Origin: Misgurnus anguillicaudatus
Taxonomy: Eukaryota > Chordata > Actinopteri > Cypriniformes > Cobitidae
Assembly (NCBI RefSeq): GCF_027580225.2
Contig: NC_073340.2
Span: 36,614,001 to 36,678,000, forward strand
Reading direction: 5' to 3'
Length of the DNA stretch: 64,000 nucleotides
A program made the position numbers and the translations under genes. Under the pieces are notes generated by a model. The model did not search any database and was not told the origin of the DNA. It saw only the letters and a program-made list of their open reading frames with translations. This document shows positions 1 through 11,925 of the stretch, in pieces; position 1 is the first letter of the stretch; each line of letters begins with the position of its first letter.

Positions 1-27
1 AACCAGAACCAGAAATGGTGTCATTTA

Positions 28-297
28 TAGAGATGTGCCGATATAAACCTTTTCCATTAACTAAGTTCTGATGATGAAATTTTCTGAATGTTATTCATTC
101 ATATAATGCACATTAATATTGAACATTAAACTAGTGATGTTTCTTTAAAATTTTTAGACACAGAGCTCAAATTCATTGCATTTTCCTGTTCTCTTTTGAT
201 TGATAGGATATATCGGCCATGGGTAGCTTTCTTTTAGCTGAATAATTGCTTTTACTGACCGATACCGATTATTGGCCGATATATCGGTTCATATCTA
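28..297. mobile_element. short hAT-like non-autonomous element in an adk intron
   Basis: Ends resemble each other as inverted repeats: TAGAGATGTGCCGATAT at the left and, read on the other strand, TAGATATGAACCGATAT at the right. An internal palindrome reads CCGATATATCGG. The flanks gtcattta and gttattaa match at 6 of 8 positions, compatible with an eroded 8-bp duplication. No coding capacity. Family assignment is inference. Confidence 0.5.
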
Positions 298-362
298 GTT
301 ATTAAAATTCTCTGTCATCAGTACTAAACGACCTTGCTCTTTTTTCATGTACGTTTCTGTAG

Positions 363-1028
<666 letters not shown>

Positions 1029-1962
1029 CTCTCCTTCATCCTCGTATACTCGATCTTTCCATCTCATTCTTTCAGATATACCAGCAACACAAGCCGCAGT
1101 CCTTGCACTGGTTTACAGATGTGTATTGTTATTTATGGGCATTTGTAAGGATTACCACAACCTTACCGCAAAAACAAACCTTGTCATAAACATCTATTGA
1201 AGCCACACAATCATTTCTATATTTAAATAAAATCTATTGAAGATCCATTCTGTTACGTAAAGTAAGTGCATTTATATTTCTCAAAGTATGAATATTAAAT
1301 TAAATCAACAGGATTATTTAATGGATGTTTATCTCGTTTGTATTGAGTGAAAGCTTTTGTTTTTCAAGTCTATATTGTTTCGAAACACCAAATTGTATCT
1401 TAAACGCACAATGTTTAAATATGCAGAAGCTGTTTCAGATATGGAGATTTCCACTCAATCTTATCGTCTCTAAATGTAACAGTTCAACTGACTTTGATCT
1501 TTAATAAAAAAGATTTTAATAGGTTGTACACCTCTGTCTGAAAGCTTTTGTGTAAATGTGCAAGAGTATATATATATATATATATCACATATATACGCAT
1601 GCATACATGCACATATACATATAAATATAAAAAAAAATTCTTGAAGTTGCTAGATTATCAAAAATCCCCAAAATCATTGTTTATCTGAGTGAATATCGGT
1701 TATATTACTGCCTAATATTATGCAATTACAAACACTGCAAGCAACATTACATTTGAAGTCAACATAAAATAGGTTTTCTGAGTTACATTGCTGTCCAACA
1801 TGTAAAATAATCTTAATGTTTTTGATGGTGAGCATCTGTATGAATGCTTCATGATATCAGTCCAAAAGTAAAGTTGTTTCAGAGGCAGAGCAAGTTTTTG
1901 TTATTTTGTGGATTCTTCAAAGAAATCTCCTGTTGAAGGTGAGCAACTTTTAAAACAGACTT
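1029..1962. other. adk 3' UTR and convergent spacer to dusp29
   Basis: Only about 930 bases separate the adk stop from the dusp29 stop, and the two genes converge tail to tail. The adk polyadenylation signal is at 1226-1231 and a second AATAAA lies near 1503. A (TA)n run occupies about 1567-1584. I see no gene here; in particular no kat6b exon, although KAT6B lies between these two genes in human. Confidence 0.6.
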
Positions 1963-4900
1963 TTAATTGTGCGTGTTTTCTTCTGCTGGTGTATTTTGAG
2001 CTCTTCTCTGTTCCAGCAGGTAAATGTCGAGTTCTCGCAGCTGTTTCAGGAAGCCCCAGTTTGGAGTGATGCGTCTCCGGCGTTTGACGTGATCGATGGC
2101 GTCTACGACCGTCATGTTCTCGTGGATCATCAGGTAAGCCAGGAAAAGTGTAGCAGAGCGACTGCGACCCATCACACAGTGAATGAGGAGCTTATCTGCA
2201 GAAATAAACCAACAACATGATGCTTAAAAATCTTGTGGGTGGGTGGTTGAATGATGGATCAGGGTTAGGACACAGTTTTAGATTTTTACAACTTTACTGT
2301 TAATTCATGAGTGTGAATGTGAACTGAAGTTATCACACCCCACAGGATAGTGAATTTGTATTTGATTTGAATTGACAGGCAGAATTTATTCAATTTCATC
2401 ATTCACTGATATTAATATCACTGCACTCGTATGTGTCTATAAACCAATTATAATTATAAAAGCAATAATCTCTCAACTTCACATGTCTCATAGAGCTTCT
2501 CAACCATGGGAAAGTTACTTTTAAAAGTAATGCATTACAATATTAAGTTACTCCCCACAAAACAGTAACTAATTGCGTTACTTTGTTACTTTTAATGGAA
2601 AGTGATACTTGCGTTACTTTTGTGTTACTTTTTATGACTTGGCAGAGGCTTGATCTCTTTCAGGCCTTGCGGATGTTTTTATGACTGAGAAGTTCTGCAT
2701 TCAGAAATTGCACATTTCTATCCCAAAAATATCAAGCTCTTGCCTGCAATCTCTGTTTCTGAATCAAACTGTTTCTGCTTAGGTGCGCATGCATAAAGTG
2801 CGTAATTCTAAGTGATTACGTTCAGTTTAATTCAGTAAATTATTTAATTAATTAAGCTGAAAAGTAACTCGCATTACTTTAAAAAAAATATTACTCAAAT
2901 ATTAATGTTTGCATTTATAAAGTAATGCACTCATTACTTCAGAAATGTAATATTATTGTAATGCATTACCCCCAACTATGCTCACACTGTCAGGAGCGTC
3001 ATGCACTTTTTTTTTTTTTTAAGGGGGCACAGTGTGCATACACAGAAATTAAAAGAAACATCATTGAGGTTTCACAGTCTTTTCCATGGCCCTCCAACTT
3101 ACATTTCTAACAATCTGAGCCCACCTGCCACCATGTGAAAACCACCAAAATAAATATGTTGACTTATATGTCAAATACTTATATTCAACCAGAATAATGA
3201 TATATTCTGAAATGGCATTTTTTTTTATTTACGTTCTGTTTAATGCCTTGTGTAATTGTGCCATTTTATGCATTTGCATAACAACTGCATTATGTTATAA
3301 AATTAATGTAATTTTAAATCCATAAAGTATAAAAACAGTGAAAATTACATAAGCTACAGTCACGCGATTAATTTTGATGTTTAATGCTGCAAAAGCAATA
3401 ATCACACTACACTTTGTTTAACTTTTTATTTAAATTGCAAAAATTAAAAATGTAATGTTTATATACATTTTTTAAAGGAACGCATTTTGGCACAAAATTT
3501 TAGCTTCTATCTGTGAGTTATGTGATTCTGCGCTCTGTGAACTCTCGCGCTGGCGTTGTACCAAGATGTATCTAGAAATACGAGACTGATTTTTGAACCA
3601 TACAATTGCTAAACAGCGGAGGTTACCTGCACATTACAGTACTGGGGTTTGGAAATGTTGTAAGCATTTCTGAAGACATTTTAATTTATCAGATAGCAAA
3701 ATGCAGCAGCAAGGAGTCTGCAGCTGCACTCAGATGATGATGACGTTTGCGTAGTTGTTGGATCTAAAGGCCTTTTTACACCTAGTCACTTCATGTGTTT
3801 TCTGTGACTGGTTAGCTGTCTTATTTGTTAAATCTGTTCCATTTACACATGCGTGTCGTCTTTGTTTGTTTGTCTCTCTGCCGGCTAACGTCCGGGTGGC
3901 GTGCTTATGTTTGGGAGGAGTTATACGATCAGATTTAAATCTGTCTCGAAAGCATTCTGGAGGCCATTTACACCTGGTCTTTTTTACGATAGCTATTCGA
4001 TCAGAGAAACCCATAAAGTGGCCACGTGTAAAAAGCCCAAAGTAATTGAGACTTTAGAATGGTGGGGTTGGTTGTTGTTGGACCAGTGTGAATTGGTCTT
4101 AACACTATCAAAATGGCGAAAATCTCTGAAAAGTGACAAGGATGCAGATATTAAACAGATCAAAAGACAAGTAACAGATTAATGGAGGCTTCTTTGATTT
4201 GGAGGTTGAATGCAAAAATAAATTGTCATGACGCCTCTGATCACTGTACAACTATAATTTAATGGATATATAATGGAAAATATCTGAAGAAAATGTTATT
4301 CCTATAGGTGGAATTTCAAACATTGGTCAGTAACATCATCTAATGTTTGATTAAACAAATATGATGTGTAATAACATGTTTATCAGTCATTCATTCTAAA
4401 AAACTAAATGCAGAATTTTAATTTACATAAATACACATACAAGTCAACATTTGAAGTGGATCAAAACCTTGTTTTTCTTACTCTGAGGGTTTGTGAGTGT
4501 TTGATGAATATAATCTGCTGTAGTATAGAAGTACTGGCTGAGGTTGAAGGTAGTCGTATCTTCTGCTGTAATACCGTAGTAATCTACATTCATATCTTTA
4601 TAGTATTCAGGCCCGGTGTCCACGTTGTTCCACTCGCCCTCAGCAGCGTTCAGTATGTGTGTAATGGCCAGACTCTTCAGCTTATAGCGATCTTTTGCTG
4701 TTTCTCTGTGTGAAAACACAACAGCTTAGACTGTCTGTGAACATAAAGGATTTTTAAAATGAAATAGCATTTAGTCCATCACATGATTTGACTTCATTTA
4801 GTTGCTTGTGTCTTACTGAGCTTTGTCAATATGTAAAACTGTGAATTGGTCTTATTTCACTATGAATAAAACTTTATTATTATGAGTTAAGGTTAGCATC

Positions 4901-5265
4901 ACTGTTACTGTGGTTTATATTAGAGGGGTCACGGATTTAAACAAACCCCAAACTCTTGTATCAGACTTGGTCATGTAACCCACAATGCATCAGTTATGCT
5001 ACAGATGCTGGACCACATCATACATCATACACATGCACACATATACTTGTTTTTGTAACACCACTTTGTTTGGTAAAACTTCATACACATAATTTGTAAA
5101 GTTTTTATGAACTTACTCATTTCCTATGTAAACGTTTGGCCAGACTTCATTGACGTGTGTGTAGGCCACGCTGCCGTGTGTGAGATGTTTCTCAAGCTCA
5201 TAGCCGTTTGGTGTAAAATAGTCCTCAGAAACTTTCTGCGTTACAGACTTCTGCTGAGAGGTCAT
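1963..5265 (-). CDS. dusp29: dual-specificity phosphatase 29 (DUPD1)
   Basis: Atypical dual-specificity phosphatase, removing phosphate from Tyr and Ser/Thr; DUSP29 in other vertebrates is enriched in muscle and acts on MAPK and AMPK signalling. Exons, in transcript order: 5117-5265, 4482-4705, 1963-2195, summing to 606 nt and a 201-residue protein from ATG 5263-5265. Exon 1 ends with the family motif [12 protein letters not shown]. Exon 2 holds [12 protein letters not shown] and the general-acid loop [11 protein letters not shown]. Exon 3 opens into the P-loop [11 protein letters not shown], which keeps the catalytic Cys and Arg of HCx5R(S/T), and ends with [19 protein letters not shown] and the C-terminal QLRELD favour DUSP29 over DUSP13. 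Intron phases 2 and 1 are shared with the four paralogues downstream on the plus axis. The 2.3 kb second intron carries two MITEs. Confidence 0.92.
2500..2985. mobile_element. MITE-like repeat with AAAGTAATGCATTAC ends (copy 1)
   Basis: Starts near GGGAAAGTTACTTTTAAAAGTAATGCATTAC and finishes near GTAATGCATTACCCCCAACT, with recurring AGTAAC/GTTACT words. A related copy in the opposite orientation lies at about 45180-45630 in vdac2, sharing the internal stretch with TTGATCTCTTTCAGGCCTTG and CTGAATGCAGAAC. No ORF. The superfamily is unclear to me. Confidence 0.6.
3766..4040. mobile_element. MITE with AAAGGCCTTTTTACAC / GTGTAAAAAGCCC ends
   Basis: Imperfect terminal inverted repeats at 3766-3782 and about 4025-4040 bound roughly 270 bp inside dusp29 intron 2. 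Both strands show short open frames here, but neither resembles a protein. Confidence 0.55.
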
Positions 5266-5569
5266 CTTCAATCACTCGATGGGTAAATACTGAAGGATTT
5301 CTCACATGTAGGGTTGTCTTATTGCTGACAGACTTTAATATTTCTGTTTTAAGAGGAGCTCAGAGTCGACTGCTTTGGTCTGGTTGGAGGTGGGTGTTGA
5401 ATTCTGGGTTATTTATAGCGTAGGCTACTGTTCCCCATCTGTCATAAACACTTTCAGAAGTCTGAATCTCTGAAACACAAATTAACAGATGTACATTAAC
5501 CTGAACAGAAACATGAAAAGCTTTTAATTGAATTTGAACAGCATACACTGTCAGAAAAAATTGTCAAAA

Positions 5570-6990
5570 TATTTATCTCAGCTGTCACTGGAGCTGTAGT
5601 ACCTAAAATTAGTACCTAAAAGATACATACATACAGTATTAATATGTGTAATATTGGTACCAACATCTGTACCTAATGGTACATATAAGACTGCCCAAAT
5701 AAGCTTTTCTAACAGTGTACAATAAATCTTTGACTAACAAAGTAATTGACAGAGAGAAACAGAAATGTGCATCAACATTTTTAGATTAAATGTTTATTGA
5801 TGTAACAAGGAAAGTATATTTAAAATGATTCAAAAAGTCAATATTAGCCACAGGAACTTGAAAACATTGACCAGGCATATCTCGAAAATTTCAGCAGGCC
5901 ATATCATGTGTGCGGGGTCGCGCAGACTCGAGGCTGGGTTCTTCGGAAAGGCCTCGGCTCAAAAACGTGTACATGTGTTTTTGTGAAACGTCATCAGTCG
6001 GGGCCAATACTGTTCCAATTTCAAGTTTGCATTAGGTCAAGTTCTCATAACACACTCAAAAAAAATATTTTTGCACCTTGTCTAATTTACTTAAATGAAA
6101 CAAGTTAATACAACACAATATTTTATTATTTTTGTCTCAACCTATTTTTATAATGTTCAATCTGCTTAAATTTTTAAAAAATTACATGAACTAAATCATT
6201 TTATATTGGGAGCACATTAATGATTTTTGTTGCTATTACTGACTGGGCCGTGAATCGGTATTTCCCAGCATGCTTTGCATGCAACTGCCTTTGGAGAGTA
6301 TTTTTTTAAATTAAGTGTTATTTTATGCATTTTTAGGTAAAGATAAAGACTTTATAGTGTTTAATGTTGGTTTATCTTATTGATTTAGAAGAGTTTGTGT
6401 TATATTTTTACGAATTGTTTGGTTACCATCGTGCAGAAGAGTAGCGCTTGTGGTTAAGTTGTGGATGTGACGTACGTAGTTCTTTTAAAGAGCACTCACA
6501 TGTGTCTCTTCTCACATGTTCAACCAATGTGTCATTAGCATGCTAACGTGTGCTTATGCTAATTAGTATTATATAGAAACTGACAATTGGTTTAACTAGA
6601 CTTTTTTGCTTAAATGAACTTGTTTTATCTTTGTTGAACAGACTAAAATTAATTATGTGGAAAAGTTTTCCTTAATTGAATTAAGTTTATTGAACAAGAT
6701 ATTTTTATGAGCAATGAAAATATATTTATTAAGTTGGGGCAACAAAAGATTATTTGTTTAAATTAACTTATTGTATTCTTGTTGTACAAGCCTAAACTAA
6801 TTTCGTGGAAAAGTTTTCCTTAATTCAATTATGTTGAATGAACAAACAATTTTTTTTGAGTGCATCCCCGATGGGTTCTTCATTCGCCCATTTTATCGAG
6901 GATGGACCCAAATTAGTACCTCAAAGATGCATACAGTATTGGTATGTCTAATATTGGTACCAATATGGTATACTGTATGTATAGCAGTGG
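5570..6990. repeat. repeat-filled spacer between dusp29 and the next dusp gene
   Basis: Two related stretches rich in GTACC words (about 5590-5700 and 6905-6985) share AAATTAGTACCT and AATATTGGTACCAA. Between them, about 6053-6862 is a longer element whose ends CACTCAAAAAAAATA and AATTTTTTTTGAGTG are inverted copies; a related copy lies at about 58375-59085, sharing GATTTAGAAGAGTTT and the GAATGCTTTGCAT-type segment. No gene seen. Confidence 0.5.
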
Positions 6991-7241
6991 TTCTCAAACT
7001 GGGGGCCGCGAGATGGTGCCAGGGGGCCCCAGTTTTATGACATTTTATGAAATTTCTGTGTAATTAAACCTAAAAAAAATAAGGCTACTAACCAACAGCA
7101 CTACTTTGTATTCTTTAATATGTTTGTCTTATTAAAATGTTAAGTTTTAGAACAAATTTGTTATAAAAAAATTTGGGGGGCCGCGAAGGAATGCACCATA
7201 TACAAGGGGGGCCGCACGCTGAAAAAGTTTGAGAACCACTG
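6985..7241 (+). mobile_element. hAT-type MITE, CAGTGGTT family, copy 1
   Basis: Terminal inverted repeats CAGTGGTTCTCAAACT and its partner GTTTGAGAACCACTG bound 257 bp. Perfect 8-bp target duplications ATGTATAG lie at 6977-6984 and 7242-7249. The CAGTGG ends and 8-bp duplication are the hAT hallmark. Non-autonomous. Same family and orientation as 38593-38871 and 51553-51832. Confidence 0.88.
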
Positions 7242-7249
7242 ATGTATAG

Positions 7250-7440
7250 GACACCATGGTTTCACTACAGTTAAATCCAAAAAACCATGGAAACTGTAGT
7301 GAAATCATGGTAACCATGGTTTTGACAACCATGCTTTCAGTAAAAAAGTGTAGTAAAATCATAGTTTTGCTGATAGTAATCAATTTACCAAAAAACTATG
7401 GTTACTACACTTTTACCACAATAAAACCATAGTTTATTTT
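7250..7440. repeat. ACCATGGT palindromic repeat
   Basis: Alternating inverted words (CACCATGGTTTCACTACAG, CTGTAGTGAAATCATGG, ACTATGGTTACTACAC) make a small foldback directly after the hAT MITE. No coding potential seen. Confidence 0.5.
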
Positions 7441-7534
7441 CATAAGGCTTTTTTAACGTGTACTGCCCAAGTGATAGCTAGGCTTTATATTTTGACCATT
7501 TTTTCACCCAAATCCTCTGATGTGACTGAACAGC

Positions 7535-7738
7535 ACAATCTCATGGCAAATTGTGCGTATTTCATGAAATGGCTAATTCATACGAATTTGTATGAACAAA
7601 TTCATACATTTTTGGAAATTTTTCTTTCCCCCGTTTAGTGGGGGGTAGGGTTGGGGAATAATTATTGAAAAATCATAAAAAAATTATGATTCACTTCGTA
7701 TTAGCCAAGTCATAAAATACAGATTCCCACGAGATCAG
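7535..7738. repeat. foldback repeat, GATCTCA-ended
   Basis: Left arm contains AATCTCATGGCAAAT and TTCATACGAA, right arm TTCGTATTAGCCAAG and CACGAGATCAGG, around a centre GGGGGGTAGGGTTGGGG. Similar in layout to 21686-22170 and 59220-59690. Confidence 0.5.
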
Positions 7739-8022
7739 GTTGGACTGAATGTTTAAGTGCACTATAAAAAAACTGTAAAATTGCCGGAAAAATACTGTAA
7801 AATAACGGCACAATAAATTACAGCAATTTCCCGTAATACAAACTTTACATGCAACAATTCAATGTAGTCACAATTGATGAGATCATTAAACTGCGAATAA
7901 TAATCATACAAGAATGAGACAAATGCATAAAAGTTTAAATGATTCCCTTCATTATTAAAAGCATAAAGTTTAAATTGTTCAGTATGAAAAGTTTAACCAT
8001 GAAGAAAGTTTTAGTATGTTGT

Positions 8023-8919
8023 TTATTTGTCTTGACTCATGTTTGTATTGTCTGTATGTTGTGTGTTTCTCTGCATGGCGAGGGTGGAGTCCAGCTGACG
8101 GAGTTGCTGAAGAAATCCAGGATTGGGTAAAATGTTTCGATGTGCAGAAACGATCTTTATGGCTTCAGATATAGTCAATCTTTCATAAATCATCAGATAT
8201 GATAGCACTAGTGCTGCTGAACGACTGACGCCTCGAGCACAATGAACCAGAACCTTCCCTTCTGAAAAACAACACAACAACTTCATCTGAAATATGAAAC
8301 CAGACGTAGGAAGAGAAAATATACACATGCTTTAGATTTCCATCTCATGTGGCTACTTTTTTAAGTAGAAAGGTTCGTTTTGATCCATGTTGACTTTTAA
8401 GCAGTAAATGCATCACAAATCCATCAAGAACAACAAAACAGTGACTCAATTGTGAGTAGTATGCAGTATGCATTGTCTTACTTTGCTGGTACAAAGCGTT
8501 ATGAATGAAACTGGCTGTAGGGTGGAAAAATGGAGTCATATCAAAGTCTTTTCTGTCTGGAGCCTCCACACCATAGTACTGTATGTTTGTATGAGAGTAG
8601 AAATCTGCTCCAGTATCGATGTGAGAAGGTCCGTGTGCAGCGTTGATGATGTGTGAGATGTTTAATGCGTTCAGCAGACTCGTATCTCTCGCTGTTGACC
8701 TGACAGGATTATCAAACTTCACTATCAGTCTGGGTCATATTACATGGAGAAGCTCAGTGTTGATGTGTATCATACATACGCGTTACTGATGAAGATGTCG
8801 GGCCAAACTTCATCACAGGGAGTAGATGGACGTCGGTTCTTCAACAGTAGGGTCAGAAGATCACACATGGGCGGAGTCTCATATCCAGCATCTTGTTCCT
8901 CAACTTTGTGAGAGCTCAT
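8023..8919 (-). CDS. atypical dual-specificity phosphatase, DUSP13B-like (extra paralogue)
   Basis: Second gene of the dusp array. Exons in transcript order 8780-8919, 8482-8699 and 8023-8261 sum to 597 nt, a 198-residue protein starting MSSHKVEEQDAGYE. Exon 1 ends CDEVWPDIFISNA; exon 2 carries ISHIINAAHGP, a DTGADFY segment and the acid loop VEAPDRKDFDM; exon 3 carries the intact P-loop HCARGVSRSAA, then HRNILPNPGFLQQLRQLD. The DTGA and HRNIxPN segments resemble DUSP13B (testis/skeletal-muscle DSP) more than DUSP29, but P-loop residues ARG differ from both and the tail after residue 180 is unusually polar (Asn, Gln, Thr). I infer a fish co-paralogue of dusp13b and leave the symbol blank. Catalytic Cys, Arg and Asp are all present, so activity is expected. 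Confidence 0.85.
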
Positions 8920-8982
8920 TCTTAAAAGGTCACATCATGAGAAATGTTTAGTTTTAATACATTGTATTTTCTGATTAATTCA

Positions 8983-8990
8983 GTGTTCAG
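8983..8990. repeat. 8-bp target-site duplication, left copy
   Basis: GTGTTCAG here is repeated exactly at 20891-20898, flanking the nested 11.9 kb insertion. Eight bases is the hAT length. Confidence 0.9.
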
Positions 8991-9702
8991 TAGGGATGGG
9001 CATAATTAATCGACGATCGATAATTGATTGTTAAGAATTTCGTCGATGACGTTAATTTGTTATCAATTTATCGAATGCATTTTTTTATCTAACTCCTATT
9101 TCACAAATACTCAGTATGCAGTGCGTTTGTATATGTGCGGCGAATCCGTCAAGCACCAGTTGCAGTGCGCTGCTGAACGCTTATTCTGCATATAAAACGT
9201 TCATGTGTTTTGACACTTTCTGTGAACACTTTTCCGCATAAACAATAGAACAAAGCATATTTTTTTTTCACAAAACAATATATTTTAGATATTATTTGAC
9301 AGACTAGTAAGTGTGGAATAAGGATGTTTAAAATCTCTAGCCTGGTGGTCAGGATCTGAATGGATCAAATCAGCAGTTTTGCAATGCTTTATTTATCTCC
9401 ACATATATCATAAATAAAAATAAGCAGAGTAACTGCTACCCTTCAACATTATATATTTCCTACTATGTATGTATATGATTTCCAAATAATAAACGAGAGT
9501 ATTTGTCACGGGGTGACGACTTTTCAGGGCGGAACCAAAAGTTGAGGAAGTTTGGTTCCGCCCGGATGTTTCCGCCCCGACCGGAAAATGGAAACACCGG
9601 ACATCCGGCGGCTCCGCGAAGGCTGTAATCAGCCGATTGGGCACAGCTGTGCCTAGTTGAAGAGATCGCCGAGTAATTGGATAACTGGAGGACAAAGAGG
9701 AG

Positions 9703-9710
9703 TATAAAAA
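9703..9710 (+). promoter_or_regulatory. LTR promoter TATA box
   Basis: TATAAAAA, about 200 bases into the LTR, is placed as expected for the start of the genomic RNA near 9730-9740. The identical motif recurs in the 3' LTR at 17202-17209. Confidence 0.65.
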
Positions 9711-10654
9711 GCGCAGTTGGAGGACAGTTGTGTTCGTTGTTAGTGTGTGCTGAGGAACGGAGCTGTGCTCATTGTCAGACGTGGTGGCTGTCTGTATTTC
9801 TCTCTCTCTCCCTCTCTCACTGTAGTTGACGGTGGACCTGCTGGAGTAAACGGAAAATCCGATGAGAAGAAAGGAACTTTGGTTTAACCAGTACTTCTGA
9901 AGGAGTAAAGCAGGAAGAAAACTGACCTTGTTGTACAACGTAAACAAAGGCTATCCGCTGTGAGTATACTTGTTTGGTGTGGAGTAAACTGCAGAGATTA
10001 ACCTGTGTGATCGTTGGAGTCCTCGAGGAGGAAACGGGCGGCCCTGCCCCTATAATAGCGTGGTGGGCGAGCCGCTGGAAGCATAGATCCAAAACAGCCA
10101 CAGCAACGAGACTTTATTTCGGTCGTGTTTGCCATCGCCCCTAATTAGCCCAAGCGCAGTGGAGGACACCGGGCGCTTTTCCTTGTGGTGTTGCACTTAT
10201 AGCGTGGTGAGTGAGACTTTACAAATAATAAGCTTTCACATTGGAGTGGTGCTGTGTATTTGCTGTGGGTTGCTGTGTGTCTTGTAGACGAAGCCCCGTA
10301 CATCCATCTTCTCTACTGGGCAGAGGACGGAGGGGCTAACGACCTCAGAAATTTCTACTACCATACGCTGTGCGCCGTTTCGGAGGACGAAGGGACGCGG
10401 ACCAAGAGTTGTCCAGGGCTGTAAGAGAAGTATTGGAAGTATTCGTGGTGTACACTTACCTGTGTCTGTCTTTTGTCGCAGAGTCGGAGGCGAAAGAGTC
10501 CGCCGCCCCCGTGGTCCCTACAAAGGGGCGCCCCTGTCCAGGATTCGATCGGCCTACGGGCAGTGGCGATAGGGCAGCGCTCGACCCGGTGAGGTGGTGT
10601 GTGACCTTCGCCCCTCTGCTGACCTACGGAGAAGAAAAAGCCATACCTGCCAGG

Positions 10655-11410
10655 AGAGTTGTATGCAGCGAAGCCGGTGAGAAATATTCGAAGTCTCAGT
10701 AACAGTGTCTTGTGTTCTAGCTGGCCACCTGTGGAGAGAGAGAAGAAAGAGAGCGAATAAGTGAAGAACAGACTGTGAATGTGATACCTACCCAGAAAGC
10801 TGTATGCAGCAGAGCCGGTGAGAAACACTCGAAGTCTCAGTAACAGTGTCTTTGTGTCCTAGCGGCCACCTGTGGAGAGAGAGAAGAACGAGAGCGAATA
10901 AGTGCAGAACAGACTGTGAATGTGATACCTACCCAGAAAGCTGTATGCAGCAGAGCCGGTGAGAAATACTCGAAGCCTCAGTAACAGTGTCTTTGTGTCC
11001 TAGCGGCCACCTGTGGAGAGAAAGAGGAACGAGAGTGAATGAGCGAAGAACAGACTGTGAATGTGATACCTACCCAGAACGCTGCAAGCAGCAGAGTCGG
11101 TGAGAAATACTCGAAGCCTCAGTAACAGTGTCTTTGTGTCCTAGCGGCCACCTGTGGGGAGAAAGAAGAACGAGAGTGAATAATTGAAGAACAGACCGTG
11201 AACGTGATACCTACCCAGAAAGCTGTATGCCGCAGAGCCGGTGAGAAATACTCGAAGTCTCAGTAACAGTGTCTTTGTGTCCTAGTGGCCACCTGAGGAG
11301 AGAAAGGAGGACGAGAGTGAACAATCGGAGGACAGACGGTGTAACACGCTACCTACCCCGAGAGCTGTAAGCGGCAGAACCGGTGAGAAGCATACCAAAT
11401 CCACACTAAC
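10655..11410 (+). repeat. six-copy 141-bp tandem repeat in the 5' LTR
   Basis: Equivalent points in the motif AGCCGGTGAGAAA fall at 10673, 10814, 10955, 11096, 11237 and about 11379, so the period is 141 bp (142 for the last). Each unit also contains CTCAGTAACAGTGTCTTTGT or a variant, followed by CCTAG and GGCCACCTG. The same array is present in the 3' LTR at about 18154-18909. Confidence 0.9.
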
Positions 11411-11754
11411 CGTGTTTCTGTGTCGCAGTAAACACCTGCGGGAGACGTGAAGGCACGTGGGGCGAGGACCCCCTGCCGGACCGAGGAAGGGCTCACGGAC
11501 AGTGAAAAAAACTCCTACCAGTCGCACCTAAATTGTTCTGCCTCCGGGAAAGAAGAAGGAGGGCGCCACGGTTAACAGGGTCCAGGCCGGAGCCTGACGA
11601 TTCCCTCTTTCTCCCGGCTTATGGTGGTTGACACCCCTGTTGCCCTTGCCCCTGTCTGCCCGTGACTACAGTCTCCCTGGAGGGAGGAGAAGAAGCCCAT
11701 TAGTTTTAAATCCCCCTTTCCCCAATTCCCCAGTTCTTTTAAATATTTAAATTC

Positions 11755-11760
11755 AATAAA
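11755..11760 (+). terminator. LTR polyadenylation signal
   Basis: AATAAA inside the 5' LTR; its 3' LTR equivalent at 19254-19259 would end the genomic RNA. Confidence 0.7.
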
Positions 11761-11896
11761 GCTTGTTTTAAATTTTACTCACCTGTTTCCGTGTTTGTCT
11801 GGTCATTGGGTTGGCTTTGGGGACCTCCTCGAGGTGGGAGTTGAAAAGGGGCGTGGCTTTAGTCAAACACAGCCAGCCCCTAGTGGTGACAGATTT

Positions 11897-11914
11897 TGGC
11901 GTAGTCGGCAGGAT
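11897..11914 (+). promoter_or_regulatory. primer-binding site for tRNA-Ser
   Basis: TGGCGTAGTCGGCAGGAT lies 5 bases after the LTR. It is complementary to the 3' end of vertebrate tRNA-Ser (AGA/TGA type), whose acceptor strand ends ATCCTGCCGACTACG plus CCA. The match is 18 bases by my reading; the tRNA end is from general knowledge. Confidence 0.85.
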
Positions 11915-11925
11915 CCCACCTCGAG

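Larger units (their letters stand above)
9504..11891 (+). repeat. 5' long terminal repeat
   Basis: TGTCAC...GTGACA, 2,388 bp, longer than most gypsy LTRs. It holds a TATA box (9703-9710), six tandem 141-bp units (about 10655-11410) and AATAAA at 11755-11760, so promoter and polyadenylation signals are about 2 kb apart. Reading it against the 3' LTR I noticed a single mismatch, A at 11291 against G at 18790. Confidence 0.94.

Noticed and set aside
4408..4713. 101-codon plus-strand open frame
   Set aside because: Antisense to dusp29 exon 2.
9408..9947. Minus-strand open frame of 179 codons, repeated at 16961-17446
   Set aside because: Lies antisense within the two LTRs, so its duplication is explained by the LTRs; no recognisable protein features.
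10358..10828. Minus-strand open frame of 156 codons over the LTR repeat array (also 17857-18327)
   Set aside because: Follows the 141-bp repeat period and lacks any domain; a by-product of a period divisible by three.
10655..11410. Regularly spaced repeats that might suggest a CRISPR-like array
   Set aside because: Units are contiguous 141-bp copies without unique spacers, inside a eukaryotic LTR.
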